Counted from the first letter of the stretch, positions 1-8,794 are shown. The stretch: DNA of 64,000 nt from Luteimonas colneyensis (GCF_014836665.1 NZ_JACSQJ010000002.1:62001-126000), one strand, 5' to 3'. Notes: generated by a model not told the origin, from the letters alone. Program-made: numbers and translations.

Positions 1-407
1 TCGCCCAGCTGCCCGCCGAGGTAGTCGGCGTCCAGGCGCCGGCCGTCGAGCGCGGGCGAGAGCAGGTAGCGGTAGGGGCGCAGCGATTCCGGCACTGCCT
101 CCAGCCCGGCATCGATGCCGTTGGCGACGAATTCGAAGTCGGGGTTGGCCGCCAGCGCCGCCGCGACCGCGCGCGACTGCTCCGCCAGCGCTTCGGGCGC
201 GGCGCCCGACAGCGAGAGCAGCAGCAGGCGCGAGCCCGGGCCGTCGCCCAGCTCATCGACCAGGAGCGTCTGCGCCGGCGTCCGCGGCTCGGGCATGAAG
301 CGGCGCAGGTCGCCGCTGAGTTCGAGCCGCTGGCCCACCAGCCAGCCCGCGACCAGCAGCGCCGCCAGCCACAGCAGCGCCAGTGCGGTACGCCGCGCGG
401 GACTCAT
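1..407 (-). CDS. MMPL/RND-family exporter of the aryl-polyene cluster, N-terminal part
   Basis: Only the first ~135 residues are inside the window; the gene runs off the left edge. The protein starts [20 protein letters not shown], a single N-terminal membrane segment, followed by a periplasmic-looking stretch with RFMPEP about 40 residues in, as in MMPL-type transporters of aryl-polyene/xanthomonadin clusters. These are inferred to move the polyene lipid or its precursor across the inner membrane. Its ATG overlaps the stop of the LolA-like gene upstream as ATGA (404-407), so the two are probably translationally coupled. Family assignment rests on this short N-terminus and on the neighbours. 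Confidence 0.75.
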   Translation of the reverse strand, partial: MSPARRTALALLWLAALLVAGWLVGQRLELSGDLRRFMPEPRTPAQTLLVDELGDGPGSRLLLLSLSGAAPEALAEQSRAVAAALAANPDFEFVANGIDAGLEAVPESLRPYRYLLSPALDGRRLDADYLGGQLG

Positions 408-1114
408 CGCGCCGCGGCGCCGGGCTCGCGGCACAGGGCCTCGTCGTCGGCGGCGGCGCCGGCCTCCACCGCGGAGCGCGCGGCGCCGGCGAGCAGGGTG
501 CGCTGCAGCTCGCCTTCGACCGGGCGGGTCTCGATGCAGCGCAGCTCGGCGCCTCGGCCACGCAGTGTGATGTCGCGGACGCTGGCGGCCAGGGCGGCGT
601 CGCGCGGCTGCATCACCAGGGTCCAGTCCTCGCGGCTGCCGCTGGCCGCGACGCGGTAGTCGCGCGCGAGGGCGTCCGCGTCACCCGCGAGCAGGGCGCC
701 GAAGCTCGCCTGCAGCCCGGCCAGCTCGGGCGCCCGCGACAGCGGGAACGTGCGCGGCCTGCGACCCTCGCGGGCGATGGTCGCCTCGCCCTGGCGGATG
801 GTGGTGGTCTCGGCGTAGGGCGCGAGCACGCGGCGCACGAGGGTGTCGTCGTCGGGCCGCGCATACTCGCCCTGGATGCGCAGCGGCGCCTTCAGCATCG
901 CCGAGCCGCGCAGCTCGACGAAGGGCGTCGACACCGGCGCCGGGCGCGCCAGCCGCTCGAGGATCCAGGCCGGCTCAACCGCTGCCGGCTGCGCGGCGGA
1001 CGGGAGCGCCGCCGCCAGCAGCATCGCCAGCAGCAGGGCCGGGCTGCGGCGCAGGCGCCGGCCCGGGCGTGGTCGCGCCCGGCGCGGGGTCTTGATGGCT
1101 TCGGCTGTGCTCAC
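404..1114 (-). CDS. LolA-like outer-membrane lipoprotein carrier protein
   Basis: A 236-residue exported protein. A GTG start at 1114 gives a long basic n-region, then the hydrophobic core ALLLAMLLAAALPSAAQ and a mature part with WILERLARPAP and FVELRGSAMLKAPLRIQGEY, typical of LolA-related proteins in aryl-polyene clusters. It is inferred to carry a lipid or lipoprotein-like pigment intermediate through the periplasm, with the MMPL protein that follows in ATGA overlap. The chosen start lies 140 nt inside the end of the upstream acyltransferase frame. The only later ATG (in LLLAMLL) would destroy the signal peptide, so I keep GTG, with some doubt. Confidence 0.7.
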   Translation of the reverse strand: MSTAEAIKTPRRARPRPGRRLRRSPALLLAMLLAAALPSAAQPAAVEPAWILERLARPAPVSTPFVELRGSAMLKAPLRIQGEYARPDDDTLVRRVLAPYAETTTIRQGEATIAREGRRPRTFPLSRAPELAGLQASFGALLAGDADALARDYRVAASGSREDWTLVMQPRDAALAASVRDITLRGRGAELRCIETRPVEGELQRTLLAGAARSAVEAGAAADDEALCREPGAAAR

Positions 1115-2009
1115 GGTCGCCCCAGAAGTCGTAGAAGTTGAACCAGTTGTACGGCGCATCGCGCACGTGATGTTCGAGGCGCGCGGCATAACGCGCGATG
1201 AGCGCCGGCACTGCCGCCGCGCGTTCGCGCCGCGGGATCGCCAGCCCGTCGCTGAACGGTTCGAAGGCCAGATCGTAGCGGTTGCCGCCGCGGTACAGGC
1301 CGAAGGCCAGCTGCACCGGCACCTGCAGCACCGAGGCCAGCAGCCACGGCGCCACCGGGAACTCCGCGTGGTCACCGAGGAAGGGCACCGCCAGCGAGGC
1401 CTCGCCCGGCTGCGTGCGGTCGACCAGCAGCGCGACCAGCGCGCCTTCGGCCGCCGCCTGCTGGATCGCGAACATGATCGCCGGCCCGTCCTGCGAGGCG
1501 TCGATCACCGAGGCCGCGATCTCCGGGTTGAGCGCGTCCAGCAGCTGGGTGACAGCGGGGCTGTGGGCCTTGTCGAGCACGACGCGGATCTTCTGCTCCG
1601 GACGCTGGCGGCCGAGTACGCGCAGCACCTCGAAGCTGCCGAGGTGGGAGCCGAACACCAGCACGCCCTGGCCGCGGTCGAGCGCCGCGTGCAGCGACTC
1701 CAGCCCCGACACCCGGATGTCGAAGCGCTGCATGTCGCCGCCAAGCAGGAACACGCGGTCGAGGATGGTGGCGGCGAAGGTGTGGATGTGGCGGGCGACG
1801 TCGCGCAGGCGCGCCGGCCGCCCGAGCACGCGCGACAGGTAGGCGCGGGAATCACGCCGCTCCTCGCCGCGGCGGGCCAGGAAGTAGGCCGTGATCGGGA
1901 CCAGGAGCAGGCGCGCCAGGCCGCGGCCGCCGCGCAGGCTGAAGCTGCGCAGCAGCCACAGCGCGAACAGTCCGCCGCCTTCCCGGCGCTGCTTCCAGCT
2001 GCCGCTCAT
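975..2009 (-). CDS. LpxL/HtrB-family lysophospholipid acyltransferase
   Basis: A 344-residue protein. It shows the acyltransferase HX4E motif in FGSHLGSFEVL and the terminal signature NWFNFYDFW that ends most of these enzymes in xanthomonadin/aryl-polyene clusters. The expected role is to attach the aryl-polyene acyl chain to a glycerolipid at the inner membrane. Its ATG overlaps the stop of the dehydratase gene (ATGA, 2006-2009). After FYDFWGD the frame continues another ~40 residues in Pro/Ala/Gly-rich sequence that lies over the start of the LolA-like gene. That tail is probably not conserved and may reflect a lost stop or a frameshift. Confidence 0.8.
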   Translation of the reverse strand: MSGSWKQRREGGGLFALWLLRSFSLRGGRGLARLLLVPITAYFLARRGEERRDSRAYLSRVLGRPARLRDVARHIHTFAATILDRVFLLGGDMQRFDIRVSGLESLHAALDRGQGVLVFGSHLGSFEVLRVLGRQRPEQKIRVVLDKAHSPAVTQLLDALNPEIAASVIDASQDGPAIMFAIQQAAAEGALVALLVDRTQPGEASLAVPFLGDHAEFPVAPWLLASVLQVPVQLAFGLYRGGNRYDLAFEPFSDGLAIPRRERAAAVPALIARYAARLEHHVRDAPYNWFNFYDFWGDREHSRSHQDPAPGATTPGPAPAPQPGPAAGDAAGGGAPVRRAAGSG

Positions 2010-2299
2010 GCCAGCGCCACCTCGCCCGAGGCCACCAGCACGTCGCCTCCGGACGCGTCGCCGCGCAGCACGCGGAAGCGCCAGCGCGGCGCGGCGCCTT
2101 CGAGCTCGACGCGCGCGACCTGCCCGGGCAGCAGCGGGCTGGCGAACTTCACCTGCGGCAGGCGCAGCGCGCCCAGCAGCCCGTGCCCCCGCTCGATCGC
2201 GGCCAGCACGTGGTCGAGGACAAGCACGCCGGGCACCAGGGGACGGCCGGGGAAGTGCCCCGGCAGGCAGGAATGGGCGTGCTCGACCACGAACTCCAT
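2006..2299 (-). CDS. FabA/FabZ-like 3-hydroxyacyl-ACP dehydratase
   Basis: A 97-residue protein beginning MEFVVEHAHSCLPGHFPGRP. The HFPGRPLVPGVL segment is the hot-dog fold dehydratase signature, containing the catalytic His region. Such small dehydratases remove water from the 3-hydroxyacyl-ACP in each round of aryl-polyene elongation, producing the conjugated double bonds of the pigment. The ATG at 2299 was chosen because the frame upstream has no dehydratase-like residues. It sits 17 nt after the PlsC-like gene and overlaps the next gene by 4 nt, so it belongs to the same minus-strand operon. Confidence 0.8.
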   Translation of the reverse strand: MEFVVEHAHSCLPGHFPGRPLVPGVLVLDHVLAAIERGHGLLGALRLPQVKFASPLLPGQVARVELEGAAPRWRFRVLRGDASGGDVLVASGEVALA

Positions 2300-2316
2300 G
2301 GCGCCGCGCGCGTGCC

Positions 2317-3090
2317 TCAGGCGGACCGGCGCAGGAGCGCCAGCACGGACGCGTGGGCCGCGTCGGCCAGGGCCTGGCGGCCGGCCGCGCCGGAGGCGTC
2401 GCCGGTCGGCAAGGGCGCGCCGAAGCGCACGGTGATCACGCCCGCGCGCACCCGGAAGCCCTCGGGCGGCAGCACGTCGCCGGCCCCGTCGATCGCCACC
2501 GGCAGCACGTCGACGCCGGCGTCGATGGCGGACTGGAAGGCGCCGCCCTTGAACGGCGCCACCGCGCCGGTGCGGCTGCGCGTGCCCTCGGGAAACAGGC
2601 ACAGCGTATGGCCGTCGCCGAGCAGGGCCGCGGCCTCGCGGCGCAGGCGCGGGCCGGCGCGCGGATTGTCGCGCTCGATGAACAGCATGCCGCAGGCGCG
2701 CGCGTACCAGCCCACGAACGGCACCCTGGTCATCTCCTGCTTGAGCAGGAAATGCAGCGGCACCGGCACCGCCTGGAACAGCGCGCAGATGTCGATCACC
2801 GACTGGTGGTTGGACACCAGCAGGTACGGGCGCGACCAGTCGACGGCGTCGGCGCCTTCGACCACCAGCCGCGCGCCGGCCCCGCCGACCAGGCCCGGCG
2901 CCCAGCAGCGCGCGGCCATGCGCAGCGCGACGTCGCGGCGGCGGGTGGCCAGCAGCACGAGCAGCGCCAGGCTGATCCAGCCGGCGGTCCAGAACAGCGT
3001 GAACACGAAGCCGACGGCGTTGTGCACGCCCCAGGCCAGTCGTCGCGCGGCCGATTCGGCCACATCCATGTTGTCGACGCGCTGCTGCAT
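2317..3090 (-). CDS. PlsC-like 1-acyl-glycerol-3-phosphate acyltransferase
   Basis: About 257 residues. It contains the PlsC motifs NHQSVID (HX4D, catalytic His/Asp) and FPEGTRSRTG (acceptor-phosphate binding), with hydrophobic segments near the N-terminus (VGFVFTLFWTAGWISLALLV). Start at 3090 (MQQRVDNMDVAE); a second ATG at 3069 is possible, and the longer open frame upstream looks non-coding. In aryl-polyene clusters an enzyme of this family acts with the LpxL-like acyltransferase to build the lipid that carries the pigment. It may not be a housekeeping PlsC, since its neighbours are all pigment genes. Confidence 0.8.
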   Translation of the reverse strand: MQQRVDNMDVAESAARRLAWGVHNAVGFVFTLFWTAGWISLALLVLLATRRRDVALRMAARCWAPGLVGGAGARLVVEGADAVDWSRPYLLVSNHQSVIDICALFQAVPVPLHFLLKQEMTRVPFVGWYARACGMLFIERDNPRAGPRLRREAAALLGDGHTLCLFPEGTRSRTGAVAPFKGGAFQSAIDAGVDVLPVAIDGAGDVLPPEGFRVRAGVITVRFGAPLPTGDASGAAGRQALADAAHASVLALLRRSA

Positions 3091-3128
3091 CCGCGAAGCA
3101 TACCCAATGGAAGCGGGCGGCTTCCCGT

Positions 3129-3812
3129 TCAGCGCAGGAAATCGCGCCAGAACGCGGGGCCAAGCCCGGCCATCTGGCGCAGGAAGCCCGCGAAGCTGTG
3201 GTAGCGGCCGGGAAAGCGGCGCTTGCGGTAGGCGAACTCGACCACGAAGAAGCCGCCGACGATGCCGTAGTTCAGGATGTTGGCGAACAGCGACCACTGC
3301 TCGCGGGTGATGGTGACGGGCGGCTGCAGGCCAAGGCTGGCCAGCAGGCCGCCGGGCGAGGCCACCATCGCCAGCGCCAGGTTGGCCAGGCCGAGCACGG
3401 CCAGCGCGATGGCCCAGGCGGCGGTCAGCCCGCGGCTGTAGGCCACCAGCTCGGGCGCCAGCGTGGCCGGCGTCGTGCCATCCAGGGCCGCGACGATGCG
3501 GGTGATCAGGGCTCCGTGCGGGGAGCGCAGGCTGCGCGCGAACAGCCAGGCGATCGCGGCCACGAAGGCCACCGGGGCCAGCAGCAGCGGCAGCCCGGCA
3601 TGCCCGGCCCGGTAGAGCGCATGGCAGGCCGCCAGCGACAGGGGCAGCGCCACCCAGGCCCAGGGCCGCCGGGCGACGAGGCCCGCGGCGAGCATCATCG
3701 CCACCAGCGCCAGCAGCGCGGCGTAGGCATAGCGATCGTCGAGGGTGGCGCTGGCCAGGTGCGCGAAGGCGGCGTAGGCCACCGCCATCGCGATGGTGAG
3801 GGCCAGGCCCAT
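3129..3812 (-). CDS. Polytopic membrane protein of the aryl-polyene cluster
   Basis: A 227-residue protein with about five or six hydrophobic segments, starting MGLALTIAMAVAYAAFAHLA. It ends with a cytosolic-looking tail rich in Arg/Phe (YRKRRFPGRYHSFAGFLRQM). Proteins like this occur in xanthomonadin/aryl-polyene operons next to the acyl carrier protein, but I know of no proven activity. It starts 19 nt after the carrier-protein gene and is followed by the PlsC-like gene, so it is part of the operon. A transport or lipid-presentation role is inference from context only. Confidence 0.7.
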   Translation of the reverse strand: MGLALTIAMAVAYAAFAHLASATLDDRYAYAALLALVAMMLAAGLVARRPWAWVALPLSLAACHALYRAGHAGLPLLLAPVAFVAAIAWLFARSLRSPHGALITRIVAALDGTTPATLAPELVAYSRGLTAAWAIALAVLGLANLALAMVASPGGLLASLGLQPPVTITREQWSLFANILNYGIVGGFFVVEFAYRKRRFPGRYHSFAGFLRQMAGLGPAFWRDFLR

Positions 3813-3831
3813 GGCCGGCTCCCGGCAGGCG

Positions 3832-4098
3832 TCAGGCGCGGTTGGCTTCGACGTGCGCCGACAGCGCGCGCAGCGAGGCGAAGATGCGGCGGTTCTCCTC
3901 GCTGTCCGAACGCAGCTGGAAGCCGTAGCGCTTGCCCACCGCCAGCGCCAGCTCCAGCGCGTCGATCGAATCCAGGCCCAGGCCGGCGTTGAACAGCGGC
4001 GCTTCGGGGTCGATGGACGCGGGGTCGACGTCGTCGAGGTTCAGGGCCTCGACCAGGAGTTCGGCGAGTTCACGTTCGGCTTCGGACTGGGTGGACAT
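3832..4098 (-). CDS. Acyl carrier protein of aryl-polyene synthesis (XanC-like)
   Basis: An 88-residue acidic carrier protein. The phosphopantetheine attachment site is GLDSIDALE, with Ser44 as the expected modified residue. In xanthomonadin synthesis a dedicated carrier protein receives 3-hydroxybenzoate from an adenylating ligase and holds the growing polyene. A candidate ligase (14278-15660) and a candidate phosphopantetheinyl transferase (15776-16369) are both in this window. The gene is divergent from the FAD oxidoreductase gene, with a ~90 nt intergenic region carrying the promoters. It is the first gene visible of the minus-strand operon. Confidence 0.85.
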   Translation of the reverse strand: MSTQSEAERELAELLVEALNLDDVDPASIDPEAPLFNAGLGLDSIDALELALAVGKRYGFQLRSDSEENRRIFASLRALSAHVEANRA

Positions 4099-4188
4099 CT
4101 GGCGGCTTCCATTGCGGCTGTGGGCGCGGATGGCGGCAGGCCGGCCCACGGCCGCCTGCGCGCTATCATTCGCGGCCCCGATGATCGC

Positions 4189-5556
4189 ATGGCCGACGTA
4201 CGCCGCGAAATGCAGAGCACCGCCGAAGACAGCACGAACCAGCCCCCGGTGGAGGACTGCGATGTCCTCGTGATCGGCGGAGGCCCGGCCGGAAGCGCCG
4301 CCTCGACCTTCCTGGCGCGGCGCGGCTGGCGGGTGGCGATGCTCGAGAAGGACGCGCACCCGCGCTTCCACATCGGCGAGTCGCTGCTGCCCATGAACAT
4401 GCCGATCCTCGAGCGCCTGGGCGCCTTCGACAAGGTCGCCGCGATCGGCGTGCGCAAGTCGGGCGCGGACTTCCCGGCCGACGAGGGCGGCTACAACGTC
4501 TTCCGCTTCGATCGCGCGCTCGACGTCCGCTGCGACCACGCCTTCCAGGTCCGCCGCTCGGACTTCGACCGGGTGCTGTTCGACCACGCCGCCGAGTGCG
4601 GCGTGGACGCGCGCCAGGGCGTGCGCGTGACCACGGTCGATCCGCTTCCCGGCGGCGGCAGCCTGGTCGGCGCGACCGGTCCCGAAGGCGCCTGCCGCTG
4701 GCGCGCGCGCTACGTCGTGGACGCCAGCGGGCGCGACGCCTTCATCGGCGGCAAGCGCCGGATCAAGCGCAGGAACCCGCGCCACCAGTCGGCCGCGGTC
4801 TTCAGCCATTTCGAGGGCGTGGAGCGCCGCGAGGGCACGGATGCCGGCAACGTCAGCATCTACCGCCACGAGCACGGCTGGATCTGGCTGATCCCGCTGC
4901 CCGACGGCGTCACCAGCGTCGGCGCGGTCTGCTATCCCGACTACATGAAGACCCGCCGCGGCGACAGCGAGGGCTTCCTGATGCGCACCCTGCAGTCGGT
5001 GCCCGAGGTGGCCCGGCGCATGGCCGGCGCGCGCCGCTGCGCCGACGTGCACGCCACCGGCAACTACGCCTACGAATGCACCGAGATGGCGGGCCCGGGC
5101 TGGGTGCTGGTGGGCGACGCCTACTGCTTCGTCGACCCGATGTTCTCGTCGGGCGTGTTCCTGGCCATGCACGGCGCCGAGAAGGCCGCGGACATGGTGG
5201 ACGCGGCGCTGCGCGAACCCGCGCGCGAAGCGGCGCTGCAGCGGGCCCTGCGCCGCCACATCGACGCCGGCACCGACGAGTTCAAGTGGTTCATCTACCG
5301 CTTCACCTCGCCGGCGATGCGCCACCTGTTCGCCAACCCGAAGAACGTCTTCCAGGTGGAGAACGCCGTGGTGGCGATGCTGGCCGGCGACGTCTTCGAC
5401 AATCCGCGCGTCCGCCGCCGGCTGCGCGTGTTCCGCGCGCTGTACGCGGTGGCGTCGCTGGCGATGCTGCCGCGATCGCTGCGCAACGGCCTGCGCCGCC
5501 GGCGCCAGTCACGCGTCGGCTTCAGCGGCGACACGCTGCAGGCGGACGAGCCATGA
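4189..5556 (+). CDS. FAD-dependent oxidoreductase, tryptophan-halogenase-like
   Basis: A 455-residue flavoprotein. The N-terminus has the dinucleotide fold DVLVIGGGPAGSAASTFLA and the GESLLP motif. Further on, WIWLIPLP matches the WxWxIP signature of flavin-dependent halogenases, and GDAYCFVDPMFSSG is the second FAD-contact region. Xanthomonadins are often brominated aryl polyenes and halogenase-like genes sit in their clusters, so halogenation of the aryl head is a reasonable guess, but substrate and activity cannot be read here. A TATCAT -10 box at 4164-4169 implies a very short leader. The ATG at 4210 is an alternative start. The stop overlaps the next gene (ATGA, 5553-5556). Confidence 0.8.
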   Translation: MADVRREMQSTAEDSTNQPPVEDCDVLVIGGGPAGSAASTFLARRGWRVAMLEKDAHPRFHIGESLLPMNMPILERLGAFDKVAAIGVRKSGADFPADEGGYNVFRFDRALDVRCDHAFQVRRSDFDRVLFDHAAECGVDARQGVRVTTVDPLPGGGSLVGATGPEGACRWRARYVVDASGRDAFIGGKRRIKRRNPRHQSAAVFSHFEGVERREGTDAGNVSIYRHEHGWIWLIPLPDGVTSVGAVCYPDYMKTRRGDSEGFLMRTLQSVPEVARRMAGARRCADVHATGNYAYECTEMAGPGWVLVGDAYCFVDPMFSSGVFLAMHGAEKAADMVDAALREPAREAALQRALRRHIDAGTDEFKWFIYRFTSPAMRHLFANPKNVFQVENAVVAMLAGDVFDNPRVRRRLRVFRALYAVASLAMLPRSLRNGLRRRRQSRVGFSGDTLQADEP

Positions 5557-6572
5557 GCCGCGCGATGCAGGATGCGTCGCGGGGCGGCGCGGCGCGGCTC
5601 GCGGTGGAGTACGTCCACGCGGACGACCCTGCGCGACTGCTGGACGGCGACGACGTGCTGGCCGTGTTCGGCTTCGGCACCGCCGCGCCCGGTTCGCTCG
5701 GCGACCCGCGCTACCTGCGCGTGCCGCTGGAGCCCCACGGCGATGCGCCCTACGAGGTCTGGCACGCCAACGCCCCGGTGATGCGGGGCTGCGACGACGG
5801 CGTACGCTGGGCCAGCGACGGCGAGCTGATGTTCGGCGTGATCGAGGTCGCCGAGCACGACGGCGACGTGCAGGAGGCCGCGCGCGCCGCCTATGCGCGG
5901 ATGGCCGCCTTCACCACCGGGAGCCGCACCCCGCGCCTGCTGCGGATCTGGAACTACGTCGACGCGATCACCTTCGGCGAAGGCGACGACGAGCGCTACC
6001 GCGCGTTCTGCGTCGGCCGCGCGCAGGGCCTGGGCGACTTCGACGTGCGCAGCCTGCCCGCGGCCACCGCCATCGGCCGCTGCGACGGCGAACGCGTGGT
6101 GCAGGTCTACTGGCTGGCATCGGTCGCGGCCGGCACGCCGGTGGAGAACCCGCGCCAGGTCAGCGCCTACCGCTACCCGCGCCGCTACGGGCCGCAGCCT
6201 CCCAGCTTTGCCCGCGCGATGCTGCCGCCGGCGGGCAGCGCGATGCCGCTGATGCTGTCGGGCACCGCCGCGGTCGTCGGCCACGTGTCGATGCATGACG
6301 GCGAAGTGCTGGCGCAGCTGGACGAGACCTTCAACAACTTCGACGCGCTGGTGGGCGCTGCCCGCGCCCACGATCCGTCGCTGCCGCCGCGCTTCGGCGC
6401 CGGCACCCGGCTCAAGGTCTACGTGCGCGACCGCGACGACCTGGCGCTGGTCGCCGATGCGCTCGACCGCCGCTTCGGCGACGCGGTGCCGCGCCTGCTG
6501 CTGCACGCGGCGATCTGCCGCCGCGAACTCGCCGTCGAGATCGACGGCGTGCACGGGCGCCCGGCCGACTGA
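5553..6572 (+). CDS. xanB2: Chorismatase, XanB2-type (3-/4-hydroxybenzoate synthase)
   Basis: A 339-residue protein of the FkbO/Hyg5/XanB2 chorismatase family, recognised from its overall sequence (for example LDGDDVLAVFGFG, EVWHANAPV, LRIWNYVDAI, RDRDDLALVADAL). XanB2 splits chorismate to 3-hydroxybenzoate, the xanthomonadin starter, and 4-hydroxybenzoate, the ubiquinone precursor. In Lysobacter, 4-hydroxybenzoate also acts as a diffusible signal. It overlaps the halogenase-like gene by 4 nt, so both share one divergent transcript opposite the carrier-protein operon. No terminator is obvious in the 199 nt that follow. Confidence 0.88.
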   Translation: MSRAMQDASRGGAARLAVEYVHADDPARLLDGDDVLAVFGFGTAAPGSLGDPRYLRVPLEPHGDAPYEVWHANAPVMRGCDDGVRWASDGELMFGVIEVAEHDGDVQEAARAAYARMAAFTTGSRTPRLLRIWNYVDAITFGEGDDERYRAFCVGRAQGLGDFDVRSLPAATAIGRCDGERVVQVYWLASVAAGTPVENPRQVSAYRYPRRYGPQPPSFARAMLPPAGSAMPLMLSGTAAVVGHVSMHDGEVLAQLDETFNNFDALVGAARAHDPSLPPRFGAGTRLKVYVRDRDDLALVADALDRRFGDAVPRLLLHAAICRRELAVEIDGVHGRPAD

Positions 6573-6771
6573 GCCGGCCAGCATGCGCGCTGCCCCTGCT
6601 GCAGCGCAAGATTGAGCAGAGCGCCCGAAACGGTGCAGACTCGGGACGGGCCAATGGCGACACGGCCCATCGGCAAGACCACCTTTGCATTGATCTTGGA
6701 GGCACCGTCCGGGGGGGACGCGGCTTCGGCCACGACGTCTCCGGGTGTCCCGTTTTTCGAGGAAACACCCG

Positions 6772-7191
6772 ATGAAATGCACGACCCTGTTTCTGCTAGC
6801 CGGCCTGTCCGTCGGCTTCGCCGCGCATGCGGCCGAGCCCGTCGCGGATGACACCGCCGCCGGTTCCTACGCCGGCGTCACCGTCGCCATCGACCCCGCC
6901 ACCGGCCGCCTGCGCGCGCCGACTGCGGCCGAACAGGCGAAGCTGCGCACCGCCGTGTCGTCGCGCCTGCGCACCGCTGATCCGATGTCCATCGCCAAGC
7001 CGGGTCCGCGCACCGTGGCCGAAGCGCGCCGCACCATGCGCCGCCTTCCGAACGGCGCCATGTCGATGCACGTTCCGGAGGAACTGATGTCCAGCGTCAC
7101 CGCCCACCAGCTCGAGGACGGCTCGATCGTCATCGGCCACGGCGACGCCCACGCCGCACCGGCAAGCACCGTGGAGGCCGTCCGTGAATAA
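6772..7191 (+). CDS. Small exported protein paired with the downstream metalloprotease
   Basis: A 139-residue protein with a signal peptide (MKCTTLFLLAGLSVGFAAHA). The mature part has a conserved-looking block GVTVAIDPATGRLRAPTAAE, resembling the short domain I know as 'post-PEP-CTERM-1'; that match is from memory. A GAGGA Shine-Dalgarno at 6759-6763 supports the ATG at 6772 over the in-frame ATG at 6745. Its last 8 nt overlap the GTG of the metalloprotease gene, so the two products are made together. Chaperone, inhibitor or substrate-anchor roles are all possible and none is shown. Confidence 0.7.
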   Translation: MKCTTLFLLAGLSVGFAAHAAEPVADDTAAGSYAGVTVAIDPATGRLRAPTAAEQAKLRTAVSSRLRTADPMSIAKPGPRTVAEARRTMRRLPNGAMSMHVPEELMSSVTAHQLEDGSIVIGHGDAHAAPASTVEAVRE

Positions 7192-8794
7192 GACCCTCCT
7201 CGCCTGCGCCCTTGCGGCCGCCACCACCTTCGCGATCGGCAGCGCCGACGCGGCCAACATCGTCCTGGTCAACATGAACCAGCCCGGCGTCGGCCTCAAC
7301 GACCCGACCCCGGCGACGCCCGCCGGCGGCAACCCCGGCACCACCGTCGGCGAGCAGCGCCAGATCGCCTACCGCTTCGCCGCCGACCTGTGGGGTGCGG
7401 TGCTCGAGAGCGACGTCGACATCAACGTCCGCGCGCAGTTCACCGCGCTCAGCTGCGACGCCACCAGCGGCGTGCTGGGTTCGGCCGGTGCCCGCCAGAT
7501 CTTCGGCGACTTCCCGAACGCGGTCGCGGCTACCGCCTATGGCGGCGCGCTGGCCAACGCGCTGGCGGGCGAAGACCTCGATCCCGACGAGGACGAGATC
7601 AACAGCAACTTCAACGCCAACCTGGGCACCCCGGGCTGCCTCGAGACCTCCGGCTGGTACTACGGCCTGGACGGCAACACCCCGGCGGGGATGATCAACT
7701 TCCTCGACGTGGTGATGCACGAGATCGGGCACGGCCTGAACTTCCAGGGCTTCTACAGCCTGGCCACGGGTGCCCCGATCGCTACCGGCTATACCGACAT
7801 CTACTCCAGCTTCGTGTTCGACAACGTCTCCGGCCAGGCCTGGTCGCAGATGACCGACGCCCAGCGCGTGACCGCAGCCACCGGTGGTGGCCTGGTGTGG
7901 ACCGGCGCCAATGTCACCACCCAGGTACCCGACGCACTCGCGCCGAAGATCGTGCTCGCGGGCGGCGGCACCGTCTCCGGCGAGTTCGCATTCGGCACGG
8001 CGGTCTTCGGACCGGCGGCCACCCCGGCGAACTTCAGCGGCCAGCTCGTGCTGGTCAATGATGGCAGCGGCGCCAATGGCTCGCAGGGCTGTGCGGCCTC
8101 CCCGGCCAACGCCTACGCCGGCAAGATCGCGATCGTCGATCGCGGCACCTGCGCCTTCGAGATCAAGGCGAAGCTCGCCCAGGATGCCGGCGCCATCGGC
8201 GTGATCGTGGCCAACAACGTCGCCGGCGTGATCCAGATGGCCGATGACGCGACGGTCGTGGCCACGGTCCCCACCCTGAGCGTCTCGCAGGCCGACGGCG
8301 CCACCCTGAAGGCCGGCATCCCCGGCGCGACGGTGGCCCTGGCGGAAGTCGCGGGCAGCTTTGCCGGCACGGACGACGAGGGTCGCGCCCTGATGTACGC
8401 ACCCGCGACGCTGGCACAGGGTTCGACGTTCTCGCACTTCGACATCAGCCACAGCCCCAATGCGCTGATGGAGCCGTCGATCAACCAGGACCTGGACGGC
8501 AACCTGCGCCTCGACCTGACCCCGGCCCTGTACGAAGACCTGGGCTGGGTCGTGAACAACGGCAATGCCACCACCAACGGCGGCACCTGCAACACGGGCG
8601 TCCCGGTCACCGAGGGCGTGGGCCTGATCGGCGGCGCCAACCTGCAGGCTGCCGACGCGCTGTGCCGCAACGCACATGGCGGCGGCACGTCGGCATACCG
8701 CAGCTGCATCGCGCCGTTCGTGACCCGCCTGCGCGACCTCGGCTTCGTGCCGAAGTCCAAGGCCAGCGCCGTGACGCTCTGCACCAGGCGCTGA
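7184..8794 (+). CDS. Secreted zinc metalloprotease with inserted PA domain
   Basis: A 536-residue exported protein, GTG start, signal peptide MNKTLLACALAAATTFAIG. The zinc site HEIGHGLNFQG has His179, Glu180 and His183. After it, a region with GQLVLVNDGSG, GKIAIVDRGTCAFEIKA and AGAIGVIVANN matches a protease-associated (PA) domain inserted before the C-terminal part, where DISHSPNALMEPSINQDL resembles the Met-turn region of metzincin-like proteases. Cysteines near the C-terminus could form disulfides. It probably acts outside the cell on proteins. A strong intrinsic terminator follows at 8815. Confidence 0.8.
   Translation: MNKTLLACALAAATTFAIGSADAANIVLVNMNQPGVGLNDPTPATPAGGNPGTTVGEQRQIAYRFAADLWGAVLESDVDINVRAQFTALSCDATSGVLGSAGARQIFGDFPNAVAATAYGGALANALAGEDLDPDEDEINSNFNANLGTPGCLETSGWYYGLDGNTPAGMINFLDVVMHEIGHGLNFQGFYSLATGAPIATGYTDIYSSFVFDNVSGQAWSQMTDAQRVTAATGGGLVWTGANVTTQVPDALAPKIVLAGGGTVSGEFAFGTAVFGPAATPANFSGQLVLVNDGSGANGSQGCAASPANAYAGKIAIVDRGTCAFEIKAKLAQDAGAIGVIVANNVAGVIQMADDATVVATVPTLSVSQADGATLKAGIPGATVALAEVAGSFAGTDDEGRALMYAPATLAQGSTFSHFDISHSPNALMEPSINQDLDGNLRLDLTPALYEDLGWVVNNGNATTNGGTCNTGVPVTEGVGLIGGANLQAADALCRNAHGGGTSAYRSCIAPFVTRLRDLGFVPKSKASAVTLCTRR

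Noticed and set aside
4181-4188. ATG at 4181 as start of the halogenase-like gene
   Set aside because: It is out of frame with the flavoprotein; the in-frame ATGs are at 4189 and 4210.
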